Part shown: positions 57,294 to 64,000 of the stretch, in pieces | Layout: each line of letters starts with the position of its first letter | Numbering within the stretch: the stretch's first letter is position 1 | NCBI RefSeq assembly: GCF_001476895.1 | Contig: NZ_LDTB01000004.1 | Location: forward strand, 1-64,000 | DNA: 64,000 bases | Reading direction: 5' to 3' | From: Sphingomonas endophytica | Lineage (GTDB): Bacteria; Pseudomonadota; Alphaproteobacteria; Sphingomonadales; Sphingomonadaceae | Translations under genes and position numbers: made by a program | Notes under the pieces: generated by a model | What the model was told of the DNA's origin: nothing | The model's database searches: none | What the model saw: only the letters and a program-made list of their open reading frames with translations

Positions 57294-58545
57294 TAGCCTT
57301 TTCAATGGCTTGGCCTGCCCCGGCATCCTTACCATCATCGTTGTCCGCTAATGGCGTGTGCAATTTCGGTGTAATTGCGTCGGGTCGTCCAACCTCCATT
57401 GCGCTGATCGCGGTATCGATATGCGATCCATGGACGTGGACGTAGCGGAGTACCATGGCGAGGGTCTTGTGTCCGCTGATCCGCTGAATGGTGGGAAGGT
57501 CCACACCAGCTTTAACCAAGCGCGTGATGGCGGTATGCCGCATAACGTGCGGGGTTACCTTTGACGGGTCCAAGCCGGCGCGCACGACCGCTCGGGCAAA
57601 ACCCCGCTCCATGCTAAGGCGGTGCGGAACCTTTGATCCTTGCTCCGATGGAAAGACCCACCCGTCGCGATCCGCTTCTTTCTCACGCTGGCTTCGGAGC
57701 ATAGCCGTTAGCGCAAGAGTCATAGGCTGTTCCCTCTCGCCAGCTTTTGCCAACGGGATAAACACCCTGTTTAGATCAAAATCGATCTTATCGTAGCGCA
57801 CGGCAACGATTTCGCTATGGCGCATCGCCGCATTCAAGCCAAAGGCTACGAATAGATGCAGTCTAGCGTCTTGATCGTTCTTCGCAGCCATGAGCAATCT
57901 CTCTGCCTGTTCGTCAGAAAGAACCACAATTTTCTTTCTTGGCTCATCGCCTTTCTTGATACTTGGCTTGCGATCAGAGCGCAGCCAGCCCCACTCAACA
58001 GCCCGGTTTAGAAGATGAGATAAAGTGGATAGCTCACGATTAACCGTCGCTTGGCTCGCTACCTTCGCTCTGCCGTGACTATAATGCTGGATGGCGTAGG
58101 GGGTGACGCTATCTAGGCGAGTCTTCCCAAAGGCCGGAAGTAGCTGTTGCTCGATATGCCGTCGCTTGTTTGCCAAGTCCTTGCCGCCAGTGCGCTCCAT
58201 GCGATCAAGGTACGCCGTAGCTGCTTCGCCGAAGGACATATGCGTCTTTCGACCAGCGGGCAGGTCCAGCCGTCCGGCGCGGGCGTCGGTACGCATCTTC
58301 TCGATAGCTTGCTCTGCTTGGGTCCGAGTGACGCCCTCACTGGCACGTCCAATGACCCTGTGTATCCGTGTTCCGTCCACCATTGTGGCGACCTTCCAGC
58401 GAATATCCCCGTCCTTCGTCTTTTCGGCGACGATCCCGTGTTCGGAGAGGCGCTCACCGACAGGGAGCGCTTTTAGCCGAGCTTGCGTAAGTTTTTGATA
58501 GGTTGCGGCCAACAAATCCTCCGTCAGTCTGCCATGTAAGCTCAA
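57226..58545 (-). CDS. int: Tyrosine recombinase/integrase
   Basis: A 439-aa site-specific recombinase with an N-terminal arm-binding and SAM-like core-binding part (residues ~100-190) and a catalytic domain with R242 (AAMRHSEIVAVRY), probable K267, H333 and R336 (HVMRH), H359 (GHK) and the nucleophile Y368 (LRYVHV). The last 22 residues (MVEGAGFEPAY...) are encoded by the antisense of tRNA-Tyr, so the stop is inside the tRNA gene. The gene end is therefore shaped by integration. The long C-terminal tail is unusual; catalysis needs only the part to about 375. Confidence 0.93.
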   Translation of the reverse strand: MSLHGRLTEDLLAATYQKLTQARLKALPVGERLSEHGIVAEKTKDGDIRWKVATMVDGTRIHRVIGRASEGVTRTQAEQAIEKMRTDARAGRLDLPAGRKTHMSFGEAATAYLDRMERTGGKDLANKRRHIEQQLLPAFGKTRLDSVTPYAIQHYSHGRAKVASQATVNRELSTLSHLLNRAVEWGWLRSDRKPSIKKGDEPRKKIVVLSDEQAERLLMAAKNDQDARLHLFVAFGLNAAMRHSEIVAVRYDKIDFDLNRVFIPLAKAGEREQPMTLALTAMLRSQREKEADRDGWVFPSEQGSKVPHRLSMERGFARAVVRAGLDPSKVTPHVMRHTAITRLVKAGVDLPTIQRISGHKTLAMVLRYVHVHGSHIDTAISAMEVGRPDAITPKLHTPLADNDDGKDAGAGQAIEKAMVEGAGFEPAYTCVGRFTVCCL

Positions 58546-58658
58546 CCGCTAAGAGCGCTGATACTACTCCCATCTAGTCTACAACTTACTAGCCGTTGCC
58601 CCTGCCGCTGTCCCCGCCCTAGAGGCGACTCGCACGGCAATGACGCCGTGCCGAATAC

Positions 58659-58859
58659 ATGGAAAACGCTATGAATGCACTCGCGATCAGACCTACCCCG
58701 GACGGGAGACTTTCCCGGACAGACGCAGCCATCTTTCTTGGCTTATCGGCACGCACTCTTGCTAATTGGCAACTTAAAGGATTCGGCCCGCCTAGCATCC
58801 GTGTCGGGGGACGTAGATTCTATCGGCTCGCCGATCTTAAATCTTTTATTGGCGACTAA
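58659..58859 (+). CDS. Small HTH (MerR/AlpA-type) protein, possible excisionase
   Basis: A 66-aa protein with a winged-helix pattern: LSRTDAAIFLGLSARTLANWQLKGFGPP and GGRRFYRLADLKSFI, as in helix_turn_helix_17 excisionases. Starts at 58659 or 58671 (MNALAIRP) are both possible; neither has a strong ribosome site. It is divergent from the integrase, a common position for an excisionase or directionality factor. Confidence 0.7.
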   Translation: MENAMNALAIRPTPDGRLSRTDAAIFLGLSARTLANWQLKGFGPPSIRVGGRRFYRLADLKSFIGD

Positions 58860-58863
58860 CCCG

Positions 58864-59130
58864 ATGCCGCGACGATCAACTCGGAAGGGCACAGCCTTCA
58901 TCGAAGAGATTTTCTACAAGACTGCAACCGCGCGACGTGGTGGTCCCGTTCGCCGATCTGTTGCTACGATCGAACGAGAGGCATCACTCATTGCGGTGTT
59001 CGCCGCAGCAACCGCAAGGGGCTGGGCTGTCACGCAGAGCGGTTCGTACTGGCAGTTTACGAGCGTAGCCAATCGTCCGCTACGTGTCGTTGGCGTCGAT
59101 GGCGCTGGCAAGCCTCTATTAGCGCCATAG
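58864..59130 (+). CDS. Small basic hypothetical protein
   Basis: An 88-aa protein with a basic N-terminus (MPRRSTRKGTAFIEE) and a small beta-rich end (GWAVTQSGSYWQFTS, RPLRVVGVDGAGKPLL). It starts 5 bp after the stop of the HTH gene and is probably co-transcribed. I do not recognise the family. Confidence 0.5.
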   Translation: MPRRSTRKGTAFIEEIFYKTATARRGGPVRRSVATIEREASLIAVFAAATARGWAVTQSGSYWQFTSVANRPLRVVGVDGAGKPLLAP

Positions 59131-59145
59131 CGCGATCGATGGGCA

Positions 59146-59167
59146 CGGGCGGGGATATTCCCGCCCG
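59146..59167 (+). terminator. Hairpin after small hypothetical gene
   Basis: A perfect 8-bp stem CGGGCGGG/CCCGCCCG with loop GATATT, 16 bp after the stop. There is no T-run. The remaining 250 bp up to the AlpA gene hold no clear gene; an AT-rich tract near 59310-59370 may carry the next promoter. Confidence 0.4.
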
Positions 59168-59420
59168 GCTCCCTACACCGTGCCACAAGCCCCGCTATGG
59201 GCCTGTCTACCTGTTTCCAGAAAACGGCGTGCGCGGCTGGAAGATGGTTGACGCACATCACCGATTAATAGCTAGGGCAAGACTGGCGACAAGATCGACC
59301 TTAAGTCCTTAAAGGCTGCCAATTAAGAGCACTCCAACAACAACAGTTCTCTAAGACATGGCTTAAGACCTAAATGACGAAGGGTTGCGGTGATCCGGTG
59401 GCAGCGCAATACGCCTCACT

Positions 59421-59627
59421 ATGACGCACGAAACACACAGCAACCGCATCCTCCGCCGTCCCGAAGTTGAACGTATCGTCGGGCTGGGCCGCTCTTCCAT
59501 TTACCGCCTGATCAGTGAAGGTCTATTCCCGCGCCCAATTGCGATTGGTCGTCGTGCAGTGGGTTGGACCTTATCTTCAATCGAAGAATGGCTTTCTTTG
59601 CGCCCCGTATCGACGGGTTGGCGCTGA
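59421..59627 (+). CDS. AlpA-family phage-type regulator
   Basis: A 68-aa AlpA protein: RILRRPEVERIVGLGRSSIYRLISEGLFPRPIAIGRRAVGWTLSSIEEWL covers the whole MerR-like domain with the conserved tryptophan and proline residues. AlpA activates excision or replication genes in P4-like satellites and integrative elements. It precedes the polymerase-like gene by about 160 bp of AT-rich sequence with no other convincing gene. Confidence 0.88.
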   Translation: MTHETHSNRILRRPEVERIVGLGRSSIYRLISEGLFPRPIAIGRRAVGWTLSSIEEWLSLRPVSTGWR

Positions 59628-59785
59628 TGTACGGGGACACCTTCTACTATGAGGTTTCAAATTACCGCGCACGTTCGCCTCCACCCATCCTTTCAAACTG
59701 TCCTATCTCTCAATTTCAACAGCGGCGCTCGTCCACACTGGACGTCGCGAACATTAATCTATCATCAAATTAAACAGCAAAGATC

Positions 59786-61258
59786 ATGATTTTAAACGTA
59801 AAACCACCTTTCAGCCTAAACATACATAAACATCATTTAACGTCATCCAAAACTTGCCCTCCCATGGAAACATCCTCAACCTCCTTAAACAATCAATCTA
59901 ATAAATTGAGTAGATTCAGGGAGATTGAAAAAGGAAGCTTAAAGCCAGCAGGTTATTTAAACCCTTTCCTTCCCAATCAAAGGAAAAAAGACAGGTATCT
60001 CTCCTTAGATAAGGAAGCGTTTTCAAACCAGTCTATCAACCTATCAAAGCTTATCGAGAAAGAGATTATCACTTTTAAAATAAGGAGGAACAGGAATAAA
60101 GAGGTTACAAAGGCAGCCTCTGCCATCTTCGCGGGTCTTTTGTGCGGCTATCACGTAGACCCGACGTTATACAGCTACCTTCCTATGGGTAAGATTAACT
60201 TCGCACCCGGCGCATACGTCGGATACAACGCGGTACGCGACACCATTAAAGGACTGCGCCAGCTTGACCTAATTGAATTCCACAAGGGCTATAAGAGCGG
60301 CTCGATTGAAAACGGCGAAGGGGAAGCCACGACCCTAAAACCGACGATGAAGCTGTTGGAGCTTGCCCTATCGTACGGGATCACTCCCGCTACGTGGCAC
60401 GATCACTATCGGTACATTCGCGCACCTGCGACGGTAGCGAAACCGGTCCTGCTACGGGCAAAGCGGAAGCACGGGGACAAATACAAGGGTAAGGCGATGC
60501 CACTCGAACCGGCAGGGCCGAAGCTGGATCGAATTATTGAACGGGTACAAACGCTCAACACCTACCTGTCCAAGCAAAACATCACTGGCCTTCGTTTTAA
60601 CGGTCTACAACGCATCTACGCTTGCGGGGATGATGAAAACTTCGATTGGAATATGGGTGCCCGCCTATACGCCCTTGGCGCGGACAACTATCAAAACGCC
60701 AAAAAGATTTACCGGGCAAACTTGATGATTAATGGCGAGAAGACGAAGGAGATTGATCTAAGCGGCAGCCATTTCACCATCCTTCATGGTCTTCGCGGTG
60801 AATCGTTCGACCCTACCACCGACCCGTATGACATTCCCGGATATCCACGCGAGGTAATCAAGTGCTTTATCAACCAATCGCTAGGTCATTGCCAGTTTCA
60901 TCGGCGCTGGCCAGAGGAGAATGTTGATAAACTTGCAGAGCGTGGCATTAGTTTGAAGGACTATCCCATTGATAACGTTCGTGCGGCGGTTCTGAACAAG
61001 CATCCCATCCTGACAACGTGGAAGGATAGCCCGTTCCGCTGGCAGCATTTTCACTTCGTCGAAAGCGAAGCCATCATCGATGCCATGTACGAGTTGGCGT
61101 TTACGTACGACGTACCGGCATTGCCGCTTCATGACTCGCTTATCGTTCCCGAATCTAGAATCGAGTTAGCTGATGCGGTCTTGAAGAAGTGGTTCAAGCA
61201 TCATGTTGGCATCGTACCGGGTACGAAGGTAAAGACGGAAGCTGATCTACTAAGGTAG
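59786..61258 (+). CDS. Putative replication protein: winged helix plus family-A/T7-like polymerase palm motifs
   Basis: A 490-aa protein with no annotated relative that I can name. Residues ~1-100 are AT-rich and polar; ~140-195 resemble a winged helix (GAYVGYNAVRDTIKGLRQLDLIEF). The C-terminal half has three palm-like motifs in order: A, EIDLSGSHF (D324, S326, H329); B, R355-x3-K359-x3-N363; C, PLHDSLIV (H449, D450, S451). Motif C equals the HDS of T7-type RNA polymerases and recalls HDE of DNA polymerase I. It sits behind int and alpA, where a replication gene is expected. Polymerase activity is inference; no exonuclease domain is seen. The start at 59786 lacks a ribosome site; ATG 59864 is an alternative. 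Confidence 0.5.
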   Translation: MILNVKPPFSLNIHKHHLTSSKTCPPMETSSTSLNNQSNKLSRFREIEKGSLKPAGYLNPFLPNQRKKDRYLSLDKEAFSNQSINLSKLIEKEIITFKIRRNRNKEVTKAASAIFAGLLCGYHVDPTLYSYLPMGKINFAPGAYVGYNAVRDTIKGLRQLDLIEFHKGYKSGSIENGEGEATTLKPTMKLLELALSYGITPATWHDHYRYIRAPATVAKPVLLRAKRKHGDKYKGKAMPLEPAGPKLDRIIERVQTLNTYLSKQNITGLRFNGLQRIYACGDDENFDWNMGARLYALGADNYQNAKKIYRANLMINGEKTKEIDLSGSHFTILHGLRGESFDPTTDPYDIPGYPREVIKCFINQSLGHCQFHRRWPEENVDKLAERGISLKDYPIDNVRAAVLNKHPILTTWKDSPFRWQHFHFVESEAIIDAMYELAFTYDVPALPLHDSLIVPESRIELADAVLKKWFKHHVGIVPGTKVKTEADLLR

Positions 61259-61506
61259 TGAGCATACTGGATTTTTCAGGGCAACTCTGTGACCCGACTT
61301 GTATTGAACTCCATGGGAACCAGTAGGACATAGGCCCTTGATTGCCCTGCAAGGCAGGGTACAGGGCGACCGAGGCAAAGCGGCGGCTATGTAGCCTGAT
61401 GCGCAAGATCGCTCCGTACGGGCCTTGTAGAGGAAAAGAGAGGGCATTTACCGCCACGGATCGCTACGCGTACGCCCTGCTCGGTCTTGCTCGCGTGCTA
61501 AACACG

Positions 61507-61541
61507 GAAAGGGCCGCAGGATCACTCCTACGGTCCCTTTC
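61507..61541 (-). terminator. Hairpin downstream of PEP-CTERM gene
   Basis: GAAAGGG-CCGCAGG and CCTACGGTCCCTTTC pair with one bulge and one wobble. It lies 24 bp after the PEP-CTERM stop on the minus strand. The rest of 61259-61564 (306 bp) contains no gene I can support. Confidence 0.45.
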
Positions 61542-61564
61542 GTCATCGATGATGATATAGCGGC

Positions 61565-62374
61565 TTAAACGTAGCGTAGAACCGTCTTGCGGCGCATAGC
61601 ATAGCCAATGACACCGAAGCCGAGTACGAGCATCATCCACGTTGATGGTTCTGGAACAGCAGGAGTAGCAGCTTCAAAGTTGAAGGTAGTGTTGTTCCCG
61701 TTGACCGAATAGGAAACCCGGTCCACGGCACCACTAAAGCTGCCGTTCCAGCCGCTACCAATGCCGACACTCAAAGCAGTCACGCGGAGATTAGGCAGCA
61801 GCGTGTTCCAGTCCGCAAATGTTCGCCCATACTCCGAGAATGCGCCGGGTAGGTTGCCGGTTCCCCAAACCTTCGCACTGGTTACGTCTTGCGAAACGAA
61901 GCTATTCACAGGTGTAACTTGAACGCCATTGTAGACGTTTTCATAAACAAGATAGCCAGAGTTTGTTCCGTTGGTGACGGCGAGTCGAATAGCAGGAGCC
62001 AGCCACGCAGCCGCTGTACTTGAATCTGATCGCAGGTAGTCGAAGCTTAAGCCGGTCAAATCGGAAAGATTAAACTGGTTTGCAGCGGAGAAATAATATT
62101 CGAAGTCAGCCTTTGCGTTAGCTGGCCCACTGAATTCAAGAGAGCCGTTTCCGTTGTTCGCATACGTGGTAGTGATACCAACCGAGCCACCCGCACGAAC
62201 GTTATTGGCAAACCACCTGTCAAAGCCGACACCGGGACCACTGGCGTTTGTTGGGCCATCGTTCGTGAATTTGCCGGTCGGCGAAGCGACGACGACTTCG
62301 GCGCTTGCTGCCGTCGAAGCCAGCGCCAACAGGCCGATGCCATATAGTGCGATGCATAGACGATTCATTGACAC
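61565..62374 (-). CDS. PEPxxWA-CTERM sorted exported protein
   Basis: A 269-aa secreted protein: signal peptide MNRLCIALYGIGLLALASTAASAE, a beta-rich body with FDRWFANNVRAGGSVGITTTYANNG and LSFDYLRSDSSTAAAWLAP, resembling carbohydrate-binding folds, and a C-terminal tripartite sorting tag: VPEPSTW, hydrophobic helix MMLVLGFGVIGYA, basic end MRRK. Such tags are processed by exosortase/EpsH systems. GGAGG lies 6 nt before a GTG at 62374 (MSMNRL) and 12 before an ATG at 62368. No exosortase gene is on the visible part of the element. Confidence 0.85.
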   Translation of the reverse strand: MSMNRLCIALYGIGLLALASTAASAEVVVASPTGKFTNDGPTNASGPGVGFDRWFANNVRAGGSVGITTTYANNGNGSLEFSGPANAKADFEYYFSAANQFNLSDLTGLSFDYLRSDSSTAAAWLAPAIRLAVTNGTNSGYLVYENVYNGVQVTPVNSFVSQDVTSAKVWGTGNLPGAFSEYGRTFADWNTLLPNLRVTALSVGIGSGWNGSFSGAVDRVSYSVNGNNTTFNFEAATPAVPEPSTWMMLVLGFGVIGYAMRRKTVLRYV

Positions 62375-62681
62375 GTTATTCCTCCCCCTACACTTGACGA
62401 CTCCCAGTCGCCGTTGTGGCCTTTTACATCAAGGAAGGCGGCCGGAAAGCAGAAGTTAACAAATAGTTAAATAAAATAACGCAATCGATTTAGCAGGACA
62501 GCTAATAGCGGAGCTTTTGTACAATTTAGCTTGCCTGTCCGGGCATTGGTAACCTCGGAGTAGGGGTTGAGGCGTTAGAACTCGCCCGCCCCTCACTAGC
62601 CGCCTGTCGATCCGAAAACAGACCGCAAGACTACTCTGCCAGCCCTTTCCTATAGGGGAACACGGCGATTTAGCCGGGACA
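62375..62681. other. Gene-free stretch upstream of PEP-CTERM gene
   Basis: Contains the PEP-CTERM ribosome site and an AT-rich promoter-like tract with a TTAAC/GTTAA dyad near 62456-62470. No convincing coding region on either strand. Confidence 0.4.
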
Positions 62682-62876
62682 TCATCCAAGCGGCAACGCC
62701 ATCTGCCCATCCGGCACAATCACGACCGGCGCATCCAAGGTATCAACGATCCGGGCAGCGAGCGCCAAGGCGGCTTCCTCCCTTACGCGCTCATTTGGGG
62801 CGGCTATCCCCACGCGAACCCATCCGGGTGCGGTTAAAACGGCAGCGGCGAGAGCAAGGGGCGATGGCGTATCCAT
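62682..62876 (-). CDS. Small hypothetical protein, possibly DUF6771
   Basis: A 64-aa protein, MDTPSPLALAAAVLTAPGWVRVGIAAPNERVREEAALALAARIVDTL. The APGWVRVG-x-AP motif followed by a helical AxxLA stretch resembles the small sphingomonad family DUF6771; this is from memory. AAAGGGG lies directly before the ATG. Function unknown. Confidence 0.55.
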   Translation of the reverse strand: MDTPSPLALAAAVLTAPGWVRVGIAAPNERVREEAALALAARIVDTLDAPVVIVPDGQMALPLG

Positions 62877-63044
62877 GCCCCTTTGTTCCCTTTTTGATCT
62901 TCTTTGTCTAGCGTTCTTTCCGAACGTTAGCGCCATCGGCATCAAACCGACCGGGCAGCATCGTCCCGATAAGCTCGCCACCACGATCACATACGGGCTA
63001 TCGGTGCGGACGCGGGTAACGTCCCATCGGGTAAGCCGCAGATA

Positions 63045-63539
63045 TCAGAGTTCGGGTATCTGCATGTTTTCCAAGCTCGGTACGCTTGCTGCCATAGGCT
63101 CTAGCTCCGAAGCTTCCTGTCGAGCCTTGGCTTGATCATCCATACGTTGTTCCGCCGCTGCGAAAATCTTGCTGCAAGGAGTGCCGATTGGAAGCCCTAT
63201 GCTGACCTCATCGAAGGCATCTGCGATGTTCGGGTATTTATGCGCTGCACTGGCAACCTTCGCATATGGCAGAACGCCGTATGCACGAACGATGAAGGTT
63301 GTTTCTCCCTGCATTCCGCCTTGTTCATTTCGGAAATTGACCTTCCCCTTCAAAACCCTTCCATCGCTAGCTGTCCCGCATTCCTCGTAGGATGTGAATT
63401 CAGCGGACGAAGGATCGTTCAAACTCTGACGAACAACTCGCTTCGCTTCCTCAACATCACTCTTGTACCATGCCACGTAGCCGCCGCCCGCAATCAACGT
63501 AGCCAACACGATACCGGTGATCGTTTTCGCGCGCTTCAT
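63045..63539 (-). CDS. Membrane-anchored hypothetical protein (DPSSAEF motif)
   Basis: A 164-aa protein with one N-terminal helix (TITGIVLATLIAGGGYVAWY) and a periplasmic part containing VRQSLNDPSSAEFTSYEECGT and GKVNFRNEQGGMQGET, a pattern found in many small exported proteins of unknown function that keep one disulfide. The start at 63539 (MKRAKT) puts the helix at the N-terminus. No neighbour explains its role. Confidence 0.6.
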   Translation of the reverse strand: MKRAKTITGIVLATLIAGGGYVAWYKSDVEEAKRVVRQSLNDPSSAEFTSYEECGTASDGRVLKGKVNFRNEQGGMQGETTFIVRAYGVLPYAKVASAAHKYPNIADAFDEVSIGLPIGTPCSKIFAAAEQRMDDQAKARQEASELEPMAASVPSLENMQIPEL

Positions 63540-63639
63540 ATCCCGACACCCCAAACAAAATCCTCGGCCCCTTGTCCCCATCATGGGGACGTTTGCAAGG
63601 CTGGATATCCGCGAACGTGGCTAGATCGAGGCTACGACA

Positions 63640-63900
63640 TTGCAGCGCGGGTGGGTTGTTTCTTCTGATTACAGGGCGATGGTGGATGCCCTGTCGTCCG
63701 CGCGTAGGGAATCGGGCGTCAGTCAGCGCGAGTTGGCGCGGCGTGTAGGGAAGCCGCCCTCATTTATAAACAAGATCGAGCTCTTCGAACGTCGTATCGA
63801 TTTGCTCGAATTCATCGTGATAGCGGAGGCGCTGGAACAAGCGCCCGGCGACCTGATCGCGAAGCTCCGCTCCAAGCTCCCGTCAACCTTGTCGTTATAG
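63640..63900 (+). CDS. XRE-family HTH regulator
   Basis: An 86-aa Cro/C1-type repressor. The HTH reads ALSSARRESGVSQRELARRVGKPPSFINKIELFERRIDLLEFIVIAEAL, matching the whole domain. TTG at 63640 has CGAGG 8 nt upstream and keeps the DYRAMV residues usually present; ATG 63679 would be a shorter alternative. Small XRE proteins of this kind regulate mobile elements in sphingomonads. Confidence 0.8.
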   Translation: MQRGWVVSSDYRAMVDALSSARRESGVSQRELARRVGKPPSFINKIELFERRIDLLEFIVIAEALEQAPGDLIAKLRSKLPSTLSL

Positions 63901-63933
63901 GTCGGGTGATGGTGTTGGGGCGGGTGCGGGGCT

Positions 63934-64000
63934 TTACGCCGCCCGCTTCTCCACCCTCTGAATGGCGGCGCGCGATACGCCGAACTGTTTGGCAAGGACG
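63934..64000 (-). CDS. C-terminal fragment of HTH protein (cut by window)
   Basis: On the minus strand the last 67 bases read VLAKQFGVSRAAIQRVEKRAA and stop at TAA (63936-63934). This is a recombinase- or repressor-type helix-turn-helix end. The rest lies outside the window. Confidence 0.5.
   Translation of the reverse strand, partial: VLAKQFGVSRAAIQRVEKRAA

Larger units (their letters stand above)
57226..64000. mobile_element. tRNA-Tyr-integrated genetic element (right end outside window)
   Basis: From the tRNA 3' end onward the sequence changes: a tyrosine recombinase, two HTH/AlpA-type proteins, a polymerase-like protein, a PEP-CTERM protein, small hypothetical proteins and XRE or resolvase-like regulators. 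The stretch 59.6-60.1 kb is strikingly AT-rich compared with the chromosome. I could not find a second copy of the tRNA 3' end before 64000, so the far attachment site lies beyond the window. It could be an integrative element, satellite or plasmid-derived island. Confidence 0.75.

Noticed and set aside
57018..57338. Minus-strand reading frame across the tRNA (GLDSNQRTLAWADLQS...)
   Set aside because: It is the antisense translation of the tRNA-Tyr gene, a well-known false protein.
59564..59773. Short frame overlapping the AlpA end
   Set aside because: Begins inside alpA without ribosome site and has no domain; likely chance.
62456..62719. 87-codon minus-strand frame
   Set aside because: No ribosome site, cysteine/arginine-rich random composition, overlaps a promoter-like AT-rich tract.

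Overview
This 64 kb window is GC-rich and densely coded, and it looks like a sphingomonad (Alphaproteobacteria, Sphingomonadaceae) chromosome. Supporting signs are the many TonB-dependent receptors, an Oar-like receptor with an N-terminal carboxypeptidase-type repeat, DUF3297, a PEPxxWA-CTERM protein, the DUF3649/PepSY/DUF3325 cluster beside a siderophore receptor, and frequent GTG/TTG starts with 1-4 bp gene overlaps. The assignment comes from gene content only; there is no rRNA in the window.

Layout. 1-8.1 kb: 3' part of a LacZ-type beta-galactosidase, small membrane and HNH proteins, an outer-membrane protein, lepB-rnc on the minus strand and pgi. 8.1-10.2 kb: a vapBC toxin-antitoxin pair with a 13-bp inverted repeat over the vapB start, then glutathione reductase. 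10.3-14.5 kb, minus strand: an overlapping four-gene run (thioesterase, metallopeptidase-like protein, membrane protein, PCu(A)C copper chaperone) and hrpB. 14.5-18.3 kb: palindromic repeats, an adenosine-kinase-like gene, an EI24 membrane protein, a lipoprotein and a CPA2 antiporter. 18.3-22.8 kb: an iron-uptake locus with a divergent TonB siderophore receptor. 22.8-26 kb: type I secretion ABC and HlyD genes without a TolC. 26.2-34.9 kb: NatAB-like exporter, Oar-like receptor, LytS/LytTR two-component pair and trhO. 35.2-43.7 kb: AI-2E transporter, a barstar-family gene broken by a TGA codon, ABC-F ATPase, a second TonB receptor and a HAD hydrolase. 44.3-48.4 kb: TetR/darcynin pair, alpha/beta hydrolase and typA. 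48.5-49 kb: a compact SmtB-SmtA-like zinc repressor and metallothionein operon. 49.2-57 kb: telA pair, mntH, mtnP, a degenerate GGDEF protein, a DNA glycosylase, a ferredoxin and rlmB.

At 57.2 kb a tRNA-Tyr(GTA) marks the edge of an integrated element that runs to the window end. Its tyrosine recombinase reads into the antisense of the tRNA. It is followed by two small HTH proteins, a 490-aa protein with candidate family-A/T7-like polymerase palm motifs, a PEP-CTERM protein, small hypothetical proteins, an XRE regulator and a partial HTH protein. This element is visibly AT-richer than the rest, and its far end lies outside the window. It is the least ordinary part of the window. The second notable system is the 56-aa metallothionein with its alpha5-site ArsR/SmtB repressor and an operator lying over the promoter.

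Dispersed palindromic repeats of three types occur between genes. One 19-nt motif made of tandem ATGTTGCGA units appears upstream of two unrelated genes.
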